From Hymenobacter baengnokdamensis (GTDB lineage Bacteria > Bacteroidota > Bacteroidia > Cytophagales > Hymenobacteraceae): 64,000 nucleotides of DNA. The DNA is taken from positions 4,092,001 to 4,156,000 of the forward strand of contig NZ_CP044285.1 in NCBI RefSeq assembly GCF_008728635.1. The letters run 5' to 3'. Below the pieces are notes generated by a model. It had not been told where the DNA came from, did not search any database, and was given only the letters and a program-made list of their open reading frames with translations. This document shows positions 19,301 through 25,977 of this stretch, in pieces. Numbering within the stretch: position 1 is the first letter of the stretch; every line of letters begins with the position of its first letter. A program made the position numbers and the translations under genes.

Positions 19301-20054
19301 CCAGCGCCTGACTTCGCCCAACGGCACTACGTTCCAGCGCACTGCCGAAACCCGGCCCTTGGTGCAGCTCACCCTGAAGGGCACGAGCGGCAATGCCACG
19401 GACGATGCCTACGTGTATTTCCAGAACGGCGCTACCGATGGCTTCGACGCGCAGTATGATGCCGTGAAGCTGCCCAACACCTCCGGGCTGAATCTCTCGA
19501 CCAGCATCACTGGCCAGCAGCTGGCTATTGATGGCCGCGCCGAGTTGGGTGCCAGCCAGCGCGTAGTACCCCTGGCCGTGGGCGTGCCCGCCGCAGGCAG
19601 CTACACGTTCACGGCCGCCCAGCTGCTGAACCTGACCAACGTGCCGGTGTACCTGCGCGACCTGCAAAGTGGGGCCGTGGTCGACCTGGCCCAGCAGTCG
19701 AGCTACCAGTTTACGGTAACCAACGCCACGGCCCTGATTACCGGCCGCTTCGAGCTGGTATTCTCGCCGCAGCAGGCACTGGCGACGGTGTCGGCCGCCC
19801 TGGCCCAGCAAGTTGCCTTGTACCCGAACCCGGCTAAAAAGCAGGCGTTCGTGGAGCTGCCCGTTAGCCTCGGCCGCCAGGCCGTAACGGCCACGCTGCT
19901 CGACGCCGTAGGCCGCGAAGCGCGCACGGTAGTGCTGCCCGCTCAGGGTGCTGCTCCCCATCAGCTCGACCTGACGGAACTGCCTACCGGCATCTATATG
20001 CTACGCCTAAGCACCAGTGCTGGCGTGGTAGTGAAGAAACTCGTGGTAGAATAA
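13356..20054 (+). CDS. Giant T9SS-exported surface protein with propeller, Ig-like and lectin-like modules
   Basis: A 2232-residue secreted protein. A signal peptide (residues 1-25) is followed by seven repeats built on VNGSTVYITGQF...DIFVAKY (about 30-485), which fit a seven-bladed SBBP-type beta-propeller. Then come an IPT/TIG domain (SLNPTSGPIGTSVTLTG, about 488-565), a fibronectin-like segment (to 660), Ig-like module pairs (about 662-1039, 1319-1410 and 1411-1604), and a lectin-like segment with NPSFETHD (about 1145-1318). A WTGNVSADWYTAGNW segment follows, and last a type A T9SS sorting domain (about 2149-2232; LYPNPAKKQAF, ending VKKLVVE). Modules are nearly identical at the DNA level. 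Probably a cell-surface or released adhesin-like protein; the ligand is unknown. Confidence 0.93.
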   Translation: MKQKLLLPVLLLLALLRPLAGRAQAPAWQSAVSTSGATVNAVAVNAAGDAFITGYYSGSATFGTTTLTSAGRTDIFVAKYSTSTSSFAWAASGGGTDDDQGNGIAVNGSTVYITGQFTSGTSTTISGTPLAGTGTTNLDIFVAKYVDNGTTFTARGAISEGNTGTDKGTAIAVNGSTVYITGQFLIAASGTVSISGTTLTGNGSTDFFLARYTDPGSATNGFTNGGAVSGGGSIADAGNAVAVNGTKVYVAGKYNSNSTTPVVIAGTTLPSGSGTNSQDFFVAKYTDNGSGFTGGGAVRGGSTMSDNAYGIAVNGTNVYVTGVFASGSSASISGTSLAGAGGVDMFVAKYIDNGSGLTNGGALSGGGSGDDFDGQGGIAVNNGTIVATGSFVAGTSAVISGTTLSGSGSGNNDVFVAKYTDSGSGLANSGAVSGGGSDLDSGFGIAISGGQAMVGGVMVAPATFGSTTLSNGVGFIGQVSVLPPTLTSLNPTSGPIGTSVTLTGTNFTGATGVSFNGTAAITFSVTNATTATATVPTGATTGNVTITTGGGTSNGVTFTVNTPATVTTTAAASITTTSAVLGGNVTSDGGATVTDRGVVYSTTNTTPTTSDTKVANGSGTGTFSATISGLTPGTTYYVRAYAVNSTGTSYGTTSSFTTTPNAPVVTAPANGGFSTTTTPTYSGTSQVNSTVTVYVDGSSIGTTTASAGGNFSFTQPTALAQGAHTVRATATVNASTSANSNTNTFTVDTVPPTVAISSTAGASGGTTGTSPIPVTVTFSENVTGFVAGDVTVSNGSVGTVSGSGATYTFNVTPTAAGPVTVNVPANVAQDQAGNGNTAAPQFSITYTQPVTAAPVVSSPANGSYATTTTPTYGGTAAANSTVTVYVDGSSIGTTTASAGGSFSFTQPTALAQGAHTVRATAQTSGSAVSPNSSTITFTVDSVPPTVAISSAAGASGSSTTTSPIPVTVTFSEAVTGFSAAGVTVSNGSVGTVSGSGATYTFNVTPTAAGPVTVNVPANVAQDQAGNGNTAAPQFSITYNLPTTTVASVTRSLNSPSPTAMTQVSYQVVFAASVTGVTTSNFSVTNGGSVSGTSVSSVSGSGTTYTVVVNTGIGDGTLRLNVANTTGITPTVSNVPYTSGESFTITKSFAAAPQLTIVGTGGTGSDVTAFVDVVQVLSSGSPFANALQNPSFETHDALANGNYGYNPTGASWTFNAQSGIANAGSAFTPTTPIPNGIAVAFVQSTGSGQMQQNGQLQQNLALPTGNSYQVSFQTAQRVCCTTVDQALNVFLNGVFIGTIQPSSSGYSTFTSATFSVTASALTASISSTAGASGGTTGTSPIPVTVTFSQSVTGFSVAGVTVSNGSVSGFAGSGTTYTFNVTPSANGLVTVNVPAGAATDANNTPNTAAPQFSITYTQPVTAAPVVSSPANGSYATTTTPTYGGTAAANSTVTVYVDGSSIGTTTASAGGSFSFTQPTALAQGAHTVRATAQTSGSAVSPNSSTITFTVDSVPPTVAISSAAGNPTTTSPIPVTVTFSEAVTGFSAAGVTVSNGSVGTVSGSGATYTFNVTPTAAGPVTVNVPANVAQDQAGNGNTAAPQFSITYAPITFTTWTGNVSADWYTAGNWTAGVPTTTLDAIIPTGTPRYPLIAAGTASAKNLTINSGASFTQTGGTLDVRGDLTNNSTFAATGGTVALGSTALANILGSSNTRFYNLTIGASGAQSSTSASTSVQRLLTLNGNFATNGNPLTLLSSASGDALVVNNNGVVTGTATVQRYIDPSLNPGLGYRHYSAPVSNTTVADLTTSGFTPVVNPTYNTSATPTLERPFPTVYGYDQSRLSLTNSSALFDKGFFSPNALSDPLAVGQGYTVNIGASELVDFMGTLNNGNLTLNLASNRSTYPNDGGWQLLGNPYPSPLDYSLVAPADRPGLDAAIYVFSSTAQYQGQYRSYVNGIGGNPVLPSGQGFFTRVSSGQTSGSLTFRNSQRLTSPNGTTFQRTAETRPLVQLTLKGTSGNATDDAYVYFQNGATDGFDAQYDAVKLPNTSGLNLSTSITGQQLAIDGRAELGASQRVVPLAVGVPAAGSYTFTAAQLLNLTNVPVYLRDLQSGAVVDLAQQSSYQFTVTNATALITGRFELVFSPQQALATVSAALAQQVALYPNPAKKQAFVELPVSLGRQAVTATLLDAVGREARTVVLPAQGAAPHQLDLTELPTGIYMLRLSTSAGVVVKKLVVE
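15890..18165 (+). repeat. Nearly identical direct DNA repeats inside the giant surface protein gene
   Basis: A stretch at about 15890-16470 recurs at about 17585-18165 with only scattered differences and a short deletion (codons for GASGSS reduced to GN). Part of it also matches an earlier copy at about 15400-15890. Each unit encodes an Ig-like pair beginning APVVSSPANGSYATTTTP. The near-identity points to recent duplication or gene conversion. Confidence 0.85.
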
Positions 20055-20062
20055 CTCCACGG

Positions 20063-20100
20063 CCTGGTGGGCGGCCGGCAAGCGTCGGTTGCCCACCAGG
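20063..20100 (+). terminator. Hairpin after the giant surface protein gene
   Basis: A 10-base perfect stem (CCTGGTGGGC with GCCCACCAGG) with an 18-base loop follows the stop by 8 bases. The T-run is weak, so termination may be partial and allow read-through to the next small gene. Confidence 0.5.
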
Positions 20101-20140
20101 ATTCTTTGGTTTAATGTATCCAGCTTTTCACTTTCTCCTT

Positions 20141-20326
20141 ATGCGCTACTACCTGGCTTCAGCCTTTATTCTGGTCACGCTTCTCGCTAAGGCCCAGGCC
20201 CCCGGCTCGGGTGGCCCGGCCCCTCAGGACCCCACCGCCGTGCCCCTCGATGGCGGCGCTTCACTGCTGCTGGCCTCGGGCGTGGCCTATGGCCTCAAGC
20301 GCCTGCGCGCCCGCCGCGCCCGCTAA
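20141..20326 (+). CDS. Small exported protein with a C-terminal sorting-like tail (PID-CTERM-like)
   Basis: A 61-residue protein: an N-terminal signal peptide (MRYYLASAFILVTLLAKAQA), a short Gly/Pro-rich linker, then VPLDGGASLLLASGVAYGL and a final basic cluster KRLRARRAR. The motif-hydrophobic-helix-basic-tail order is that of C-terminal sorting signals, and the LDGG form resembles what NCBI calls PID-CTERM in Bacteroidota. Almost nothing would remain after removal of signal and tail. The frame extends to an ATG at 20114; I prefer 20141 because it gives a normal signal peptide. It directly follows the T9SS protein gene. Confidence 0.75.
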   Translation: MRYYLASAFILVTLLAKAQAPGSGGPAPQDPTAVPLDGGASLLLASGVAYGLKRLRARRAR

Positions 20327-20372
20327 AGCAGGCCAGCATTTATTACATAGTCTTTTTTTAATATAAAAGCCA

Positions 20373-20407
20373 TTCAGCTGCTGTCAAAGCAGTTGGGTGG
20401 CTTTTAT
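20373..20407 (+). terminator. Intrinsic terminator after the small sorting-tail gene
   Basis: Stem ATAAAAGCCA / TGGCTTTTAT with an inner CTGC/GCAG helix. It is followed by few Ts, but the arms themselves are A/T-rich at the base. Confidence 0.65.
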
Positions 20408-20500
20408 AGTGCGGCCCAGGTGGCCTGCCGCATGGCTCCGGCAGTAGCTGTTACCTTTGCGGTCTGCTTCTCACCAGCCTTACCCCCGCCCCTACTGCTT

Positions 20501-22168
20501 ATGTCCAACGCCTTTTTCCGAGTTCCTACCCCCATCAACGAGCCTGTTAAAGGCTACGCCCCTGGCTCGCCCGAGCGCATCGAGCTGGTCAAAGAGCTAA
20601 AGCGCATCAAGCAGGTGGAGCGCGACATTCCGATGCACATCGGGGGCCAGGAGGTGCGCACCGGCCGCACCCTGCCCCTGGCGCCGCCCCACGACCACCG
20701 GCACGTACTGGCCCACTTTCATGAGGGCGATGCCAGCCACGTAACCCAGGCCATCAATGCTGCCCTGGCCGCCCGTCACGCCTGGGCCAGCCTGCCCTGG
20801 GAAGAGCGCGCCGCCGTTTTTCTGAAGGCCGCCGAGCTGCTGGCCGGCCCCTACCGGGCCCGTATCAACGCGGCTACCATGCTGGGCCAGAGTAAAAACG
20901 CATTCCAGGCCGAAATTGACGCGGCCTGCGAGCTGATTGACTTCCTGCGCTTTAACGTTTATTTTGCCCAGGAAATCTACCGCCAGCAGCCCGAGTCGTC
21001 GCCCGGCATGTGGAACCGCCTCGAGCACCGCCCGCTCGAAGGCTTCGTGTTTGCCCTCACCCCGTTCAACTTCACCTCCATTGCCGCCAACCTGCCCGCC
21101 TCGGCGGCCCTGATGGGCAACGTGGTGGTGTGGAAGCCCGCTTACCCGCAAATCTACTCGGCCCAGGTGCTGATGGAGTTATTTCAGGAAGCCGGCGTGC
21201 CGGCCGGCGTCATCAACCTCATTTACGTGGATGGCCCGGTAGCCGGCGACGTTATTTTTAAGCACCGCGACTTTGCCGGTATTCACTTCACGGGCTCGAC
21301 CAAGGTATTCCAGACTATCTGGCAGGAAATCGGGCAGAACATTCACCTCTATAAATCTTATCCCCGCATAGTGGGTGAAACCGGCGGCAAGGACTTTATC
21401 CTGGCCCACCCCTCGGCCCATGCCAAAGCCGTGGCCACGGCCATCACGCGCGGCGCGTTTGAGTACCAGGGCCAGAAGTGCTCGGCCGCCTCGCGGGTAT
21501 ACCTGCCTTCCAACCTCGCTGACGAGATTCTGGGCTACGTGAAGCAGGATTTGGCTTCGATGAAAATGGGGGATGTGGAGGATTTTACCAACTTCATCAA
21601 CGCCGTTATCACCGAAGCCAGCTTCGACAAGCTGGCTAAGTATATCGACGGCGCCAAAGCCAGCACCGAGGCTGAGATAATTGCCGGCGGCGGCTACGAC
21701 AAGTCGAAAGGCTACTTCGTGGAGCCGACCGTTATCCTGGCCAAAGACCCCAAGTACGTGACGATGTGCGACGAGCTGTTTGGCCCCGTCGTGACGGTGC
21801 ACGTGTACGACGCGGACCAGTTTGAGCAAACCCTCGACGTAGTAGACAGCACCTCGCCCTACGCGCTTACCGGGGCCGTCTTCTCGCAAGACCGCTACGC
21901 TATCGACCTGGCTACCAAGAAGCTGGTGAACGCGGCCGGCAACTTCTACATCAACGACAAGCCGACCGGCGCCGTGGTCGGTCAGCAGCCCTTCGGCGGG
22001 GCCCGGGCCTCGGGTACCAACGACAAGGCCGGCTCGCTGCTCAACCTGCAGCGCTGGGTGTCGCCCCGGGCCATCAAAGAAACCTTCAACCCGCCCACCG
22101 AATATCCTTATCCGTTTATGGGGGCCGCGCCCAAAGAAGACCTGAACCTCGACAAAGGCGGGTTTTAG
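20501..22168 (+). CDS. pruA: L-glutamate gamma-semialdehyde (1-pyrroline-5-carboxylate) dehydrogenase
   Basis: PruA oxidises glutamate semialdehyde to glutamate with NAD+, the second step of proline catabolism. The 555-residue product has the aldehyde dehydrogenase signatures: PFNFTSIAANLPA, the Glu motif VGETGGKDF, the catalytic Cys in GQKCSAASRVY, and the C-terminal QQPFGGARASGTNDK. Length and these motifs match the stand-alone P5C dehydrogenase type rather than the bifunctional PutA. The start is ATG 20501 (MSNAFFRVP); the longer frame upstream crosses the likely promoter, where TACCTTTG occurs at 20452-20459. No proline dehydrogenase gene is in the window. Confidence 0.96.
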   Translation: MSNAFFRVPTPINEPVKGYAPGSPERIELVKELKRIKQVERDIPMHIGGQEVRTGRTLPLAPPHDHRHVLAHFHEGDASHVTQAINAALAARHAWASLPWEERAAVFLKAAELLAGPYRARINAATMLGQSKNAFQAEIDAACELIDFLRFNVYFAQEIYRQQPESSPGMWNRLEHRPLEGFVFALTPFNFTSIAANLPASAALMGNVVVWKPAYPQIYSAQVLMELFQEAGVPAGVINLIYVDGPVAGDVIFKHRDFAGIHFTGSTKVFQTIWQEIGQNIHLYKSYPRIVGETGGKDFILAHPSAHAKAVATAITRGAFEYQGQKCSAASRVYLPSNLADEILGYVKQDLASMKMGDVEDFTNFINAVITEASFDKLAKYIDGAKASTEAEIIAGGGYDKSKGYFVEPTVILAKDPKYVTMCDELFGPVVTVHVYDADQFEQTLDVVDSTSPYALTGAVFSQDRYAIDLATKKLVNAAGNFYINDKPTGAVVGQQPFGGARASGTNDKAGSLLNLQRWVSPRAIKETFNPPTEYPYPFMGAAPKEDLNLDKGGF

Positions 22169-22227
22169 CAGCGCGGGCCGGGTAGCGCGCTGCTGTCGCT
22201 AAACCAATTGGCCATCTCCGGGCTTAT

Positions 22228-22289
22228 ATTACTTGACACTCAACGGGCGGCTTCTCTAACGAGGAGCCGCCCGTTGAGTGTCAAGTAAT
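22228..22289. terminator. Long perfect hairpin between pruA and the sulfate assimilation operon
   Basis: Arms 22228-22252 and 22265-22289 are 25-base perfect reverse complements (outer end ATTACTTGACACTC) with a 12-base loop. It probably insulates pruA from the downstream operon; no long T-run follows, so a dispersed repeat is an alternative. Confidence 0.7.
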
Positions 22290-22309
22290 TAGCTATTTAT
22301 TTTTGTTCG

Positions 22310-22342
22310 TTTGGAATTTTCAAAATTCCTATTATACCTTTG
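22310..22342 (+). promoter_or_regulatory. Bacteroidota-type promoter of the sulfate assimilation operon
   Basis: TTTG at 22310-22313 and TACCTTTG at 22335-22342 match the -33 and -7 elements of the Bacteroidota primary sigma factor, spaced 21 bases. Transcription would begin just before the riboswitch. Confidence 0.75.
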
Positions 22343-22369
22343 CGCCATCAATTCCTCTTGCCAGAAGGA

Positions 22370-22487
22370 TTGTTTTTATACAGAGGCGTGGAGAGATAGG
22401 CTCGACGAACCGCCGGCAACCATTGGGCATTCCCAAACGGTGCCAACCGAAGGTCAGCGCAGCTAAGCGCTGACGATATAAAAACAA
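22370..22487 (+). promoter_or_regulatory. SAM-I-type (S-box) riboswitch
   Basis: An 11-bp outer helix pairs TTGTTTTTATA (22370-22380) with TATAAAAACAA (22477-22487). Inside are the S-box landmarks in order: GAGGCGTGGAGAGAT, GACGAACCGCCGGCAACC, a GGTGCCAACC segment, and a final GTCAGCGC/GCGCTGAC stem (22453-22474). SAM-I riboswitches bind S-adenosylmethionine and switch off sulfur assimilation genes. Its place between the promoter and the cysH operon fits. The expression platform is not obvious: the next hairpin overlapping P1 (AAGTTG with CAACTT, 22486-22513) is short. Confidence 0.88.
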
Positions 22488-22548
22488 GTTGCCGTGTGCT
22501 GCTCTAACAACTTCCCCTCTACGACCACCTCACTTGCTGCTTTACAGC

Positions 22549-22620
22549 ATGGGTGTTGTTGTATGTGCCGCCCCGCCGGAATGCCGATGCGGGCTATGCG
22601 GAGCTGTTAAGGCCACTTAG
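22549..22620 (+). CDS. Cys-rich 23-residue upstream ORF (possible leader peptide)
   Basis: Between the SAM riboswitch and cysH an ATG opens a 23-codon frame ending in TAG at 22618-22620. Its product has four cysteines (residues 6, 12, 14, 17), including ECRCGLCG. Four Cys in 23 residues immediately before Cys-biosynthetic genes is what a cysteine-sensing translational leader would look like. The stop codon lies in the loop of a hairpin GGCCAC/GTGGCC (22611-22627), and a 12-base palindrome AGCCGGCCGGCT follows (about 22630-22641). An in-frame TTG at 22534 is an alternative start. Whether it is translated is not known. Confidence 0.5.
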   Translation: MGVVVCAAPPECRCGLCGAVKAT

Positions 22621-22764
22621 CGTGGCCACAGCCGGCCGGCTATCTCACCATTCGGGTCATTAACGCACTCCCGGGCCTTGCTATGCCTGGCCGGAGCGCC
22701 CCGTTGTGCCGGCCTCGTTTTTTTCTGCGATTTCCATCGCGAAAATCCCCTCCCCTTTTACTTT

Positions 22765-23523
22765 ATGGATGCTATTCTCCAGGCCCGGGTCGATGACCTG
22801 CGCCGGTACCTGCCCGAGCACTCGGTACCCGAAACGCTGGCCCTGCTGGCCGACCACTTTCCCGGCCGGGTGTCGTTTTCGACGTCTTTTGGCCTGGAAG
22901 ACCAGCTAATCAGCCACTTTATTTTCGAGCACGAGTTGCCCATCCGGGTATTTACCCTCGATACCGGCCGCAACTTTCAGGAAACCTACTCTACCTGGAA
23001 CAAGACCCTGCAGCGCTACGGCCAGCCCATTGAAGTAGTTGCGTCACAGGCCGCTAGCCTCGAAAAGATGCTGACCCGGAAAGGGCCCAACAGCTTCTAC
23101 GAAAGCATCGCAAACCGTCAGGAATGCTGCCACATTCGCAAGGTGGAGCCGCTGGCCCGCGCTCTGGCCGGCCAGCAGGTGTGGATAACGGGCATCCGCG
23201 CCGAGCAGTCGGCCAACCGCCAGCATATGCACCGCGCCGAGTGGGACGCCGGCCACCAGCTCCTGAAAGTACACCCGCTGTTCGACTGGACCTGGGAGCA
23301 GGCCTGGAGCTTTGCGCAGGCCCACGGCATTCCGGTTAATCCGCTGCACCAGCAGGGCTTTGTGAGCATTGGCTGCGCGCCCTGCACCCGCGCCATTGCG
23401 CCGGGCGAAGACTTCCGGGCCGGCCGCTGGTGGTGGGAAAACGCCGACGCCAAGGAGTGCGGCCTGCACCATACGCTCGGGCACCAGGGCCTCGACCCGG
23501 TAGTGGAGCGCCTACCTGGCTAG
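22765..23523 (+). CDS. cysH: Adenylylsulfate (APS) reductase, [4Fe-4S] type
   Basis: This enzyme reduces APS to sulfite using thioredoxin. The 252-residue protein has the PP-loop-like start FSTSFGLEDQLI, the CC pair in NRQECCHIRK, the CxxC in IGCAPCTRA, and the C-terminal KECGLH catalytic Cys. The CC...CxxC set binds an iron-sulfur cluster and marks reductases acting on APS rather than PAPS. This agrees with the absence of an APS kinase (cysC) in the operon. The start is ATG 22765 (MDAILQARV); the longer frame upstream lacks family similarity. First structural gene of the operon, under the SAM riboswitch. Confidence 0.94.
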   Translation: MDAILQARVDDLRRYLPEHSVPETLALLADHFPGRVSFSTSFGLEDQLISHFIFEHELPIRVFTLDTGRNFQETYSTWNKTLQRYGQPIEVVASQAASLEKMLTRKGPNSFYESIANRQECCHIRKVEPLARALAGQQVWITGIRAEQSANRQHMHRAEWDAGHQLLKVHPLFDWTWEQAWSFAQAHGIPVNPLHQQGFVSIGCAPCTRAIAPGEDFRAGRWWWENADAKECGLHHTLGHQGLDPVVERLPG

Positions 23524-23575
23524 CGCCCCTTTAGCACGCCAACCAGCTGTCGTTACAGCCCTACGCTTGCCATAA

Positions 23576-23608
23576 CGGCAAAGTCAAACGGCAAAGTCAA
23601 ACGGCAAA
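23576..23608 (+). repeat. Short tandem repeat before cysD
   Basis: The 13-mer CGGCAAAGTCAAA occurs twice in direct tandem followed by a partial third copy (CGGCAAA), ending 17 bases before the cysD start. It may reflect replication slippage; no role is evident. Confidence 0.8.
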
Positions 23609-23625
23609 TAAAACATTATTTATCA

Positions 23626-24522
23626 ATGGATTACCTAGACAGGCTCGAAGCCGAAGCTATTCATATTCTGCGCGAAGTAGCCGGCCAGTTTGAGCGGCCC
23701 GCGCTGCTTTTTTCGGGGGGCAAAGACTCGATTGCCCTCACACGGCTGGCCGAAAAGGCTTTTCGGCCCGGCAAGTTCCCGTTTCCGCTGGTGCACATCG
23801 ACACGGGCCACAACTTTCCGGAAATCCTCGATTTTCGGGATGAGCTGGCGGCCACCCTGGGCGAAAAGCTGCTGGTGCGCAAGGTAGCAGACACCATTCG
23901 GGAGCGCGGCCTGCGGGAGCCGGGCGGTAAATACCCCAGCCGCAACGCCTTGCAAACATATACTTTATTAGATGTTATCGAAGAGTTCGGGTTTGATGCC
24001 TGCATCGGCGGGGCGCGGCGCGACGAGGAAAAGGCCCGCGCCAAGGAGCGGATTTTCTCGGTGCGCGACGAGTTTGGACAGTGGGACCCGCGCCGCCAGC
24101 GCCCCGAGCTGTGGAACATCTACAACGGGCGCATCCAGAAGGGCGAAAACGTGCGCGTATTCCCTATTTCCAACTGGACCGAGCTGGACGTTTGGAACTA
24201 CATCCAGCGCGAAAACATCAGTCTGCCAGCCATTTACTTCTCGCACGAGCGCGAGTGCGTGGTGCTGCCCAGCGGCCAGCTGCTCGGCCTGAGCGAGCAC
24301 CTCAACCTCGACGATACCGACGAGATAGTGAGCCGGCGCGTACGCTTCCGCACCGTGGGCGACTCGACCTGCACCGCCGCCGTGGAAAGCGACGCGGTCA
24401 CCATCGACGACATTATTCAGGACCTGCTGCTGGCCAAAGTGAGCGAGCGCGGCGCCACGCGCCTCGATGACAACCTCTCGGAAACAGGTATGGAGGACCG
24501 CAAGCGCAACGGGTATTTTTAA
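23626..24522 (+). CDS. cysD: Sulfate adenylyltransferase subunit 2
   Basis: CysD is the catalytic ATP sulfurylase subunit that forms APS from sulfate and ATP, driven by GTP hydrolysis in CysN. The 298-residue product has the PP-loop LFSGGKDSIAL (SGGKDS about residues 30-35), the GGARRDEEKARAKER segment, and the C-terminal DRKRNGYF, all typical. Length is as expected. It lies 102 bases after cysH, with a short tandem repeat in the gap, and precedes cysN. Confidence 0.97.
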   Translation: MDYLDRLEAEAIHILREVAGQFERPALLFSGGKDSIALTRLAEKAFRPGKFPFPLVHIDTGHNFPEILDFRDELAATLGEKLLVRKVADTIRERGLREPGGKYPSRNALQTYTLLDVIEEFGFDACIGGARRDEEKARAKERIFSVRDEFGQWDPRRQRPELWNIYNGRIQKGENVRVFPISNWTELDVWNYIQRENISLPAIYFSHERECVVLPSGQLLGLSEHLNLDDTDEIVSRRVRFRTVGDSTCTAAVESDAVTIDDIIQDLLLAKVSERGATRLDDNLSETGMEDRKRNGYF

Positions 24523-24543
24523 AATTAAATGTGAGGAATGTGG

Positions 24544-24650
24544 GAATGTGAAAGATATGACCAAGTAAGCCATGGGTCTTTCCCCGGCACCGGCTTCGTT
24601 TTTCAACTTTCTCAAATACCCATTTTCACACTTTCACATCTTTCACATTC
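24544..24650. repeat. 13-bp inverted repeat in the cysD-cysN gap
   Basis: GAATGTGAAAGAT (24544-24556) is exactly complementary to ATCTTTCACATTC (24638-24650). The right arm lies in a run of similar TTTCACA units. The arms are far apart (81 bases), and the gap is unusually long (142 bases) for two subunits of one enzyme. Confidence 0.6.
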
Positions 24651-24664
24651 AGCGCATTACCAAA

Positions 24665-25954
24665 ATGGATATTCTTCGCTTTATCACCTGCGGCAGCGTC
24701 GATGATGGCAAGAGCACGCTCATCGGCCGCCTGCTCTACGACAGCGACTCGGTTTCGCTCGACGTGCTAGCGACGCTCGAAAAGCGCCGCGCCGGCAGCG
24801 GCGACGTCGACCTGGCCCTGCTCACCGACGGCCTCAAGGCCGAGCGCGAGCAAGGCATCACGATTGACGTGGCGCACAAGTACTTCACTACGCCGCGCCG
24901 CAAGTTTATCATCACCGACGCGCCGGGCCACGTGCAGTACACCCGCAACATGGTGACCGGGGCCAGCAACGCCGACCTGGCCATTGTGCTGGTAGATGCC
25001 CGCCAGGGCGTTATTGAGCAAACGCGCCGCCACACGCTGCTGGCTTCGCTGGTAGGCATCCGGCACTTTGTGCTGGCCGTGAACAAGATGGACCTGGTGG
25101 GCTACGAGGAAAGGGTTTTTCGGCAGATTGTGGCCGACTACCAGCTCATTGCCGGGCGCCTGCATTTGCCCGAAGTGGTAGCCATTCCGCTCAGCGCCTT
25201 GCAGGGCGACAACGTGGTGCGGCCTTCCCGACACCTGCCCTGGTACACCGGCCCGAGCCTGCTCGACCACCTGGAGCGCGTGCCGGCCGAAGCCGATGCC
25301 AACCCCCACGAACCGCGCTTTCAGGTGCAGTACGTCATCCGGCCCCAGACCGAGGAGCTGCCCGACTACCGCGCGTACGCCGGCCGCATTCAGAGCGGCC
25401 GCTACCGGGCCGGCGAGCGCGTGCGCATTTTGCCGTCGGGCCTCGAAACGGTGCTCGAAGCCATTGAGCTGAACCAGCAGGAAGTAGCCTCGGCCGAGGC
25501 CCCGCAATCGGTGGTGCTGCGCCTGCGCGACGATGTAGACGTGAGCCGGGGCGATTCTATCGTGCCGCTGAGTGCGCCGCCCGCGCTCACCCGCGAGCTG
25601 GAAGCTACGCTGTGCTGGATGGATGAGCGCCCGCTCAAAGCCGGCCGCAAGCTGCTGATTCAGCACCACGCCGCCGTGGTAAAAGCGGCCGTAACCACCA
25701 TTGTTGACCGCACCAACGTGGCCACTTTCGAGCGCGTAGCCGCCGACGAGGCCCAGCTCAACGATATCGTGCGGGTGCGCCTCAGAACTGCCCGTCCGCT
25801 GGTGGCCGACACCTACCGCGACAACCGGGCCACCGGCGCCTTTATTCTGGTTGAGGAGCAAACCGGCGCGACGCTGGCCGCTGGCCTCATTACGGCTACC
25901 GACCCCGAAGCCTTCGCGGCGCCCGCCGAAAATCCGCTGGCGTTCAGTATTTAA
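24665..25954 (+). CDS. cysN: Sulfate adenylyltransferase subunit 1 (GTPase)
   Basis: CysN is the elongation-factor-like GTPase that powers APS formation by CysD. The 429-residue product has G1 GSVDDGKST (residues 10-18), switch II DAPGH, and G4 NKMD, followed by two beta-barrel domains. It ends soon after these, so there is no fused CysC APS-kinase domain, which agrees with the APS-type CysH. I start at ATG 24665 (MDILRFITCGS). The frame runs upstream to 24572, but that part overlaps the inverted repeat and lacks family character. Confidence 0.97.
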   Translation: MDILRFITCGSVDDGKSTLIGRLLYDSDSVSLDVLATLEKRRAGSGDVDLALLTDGLKAEREQGITIDVAHKYFTTPRRKFIITDAPGHVQYTRNMVTGASNADLAIVLVDARQGVIEQTRRHTLLASLVGIRHFVLAVNKMDLVGYEERVFRQIVADYQLIAGRLHLPEVVAIPLSALQGDNVVRPSRHLPWYTGPSLLDHLERVPAEADANPHEPRFQVQYVIRPQTEELPDYRAYAGRIQSGRYRAGERVRILPSGLETVLEAIELNQQEVASAEAPQSVVLRLRDDVDVSRGDSIVPLSAPPALTRELEATLCWMDERPLKAGRKLLIQHHAAVVKAAVTTIVDRTNVATFERVAADEAQLNDIVRVRLRTARPLVADTYRDNRATGAFILVEEQTGATLAAGLITATDPEAFAAPAENPLAFSI

Positions 25955-25977
25955 TCGTTTTTAGCTCGCCTTTTCTT

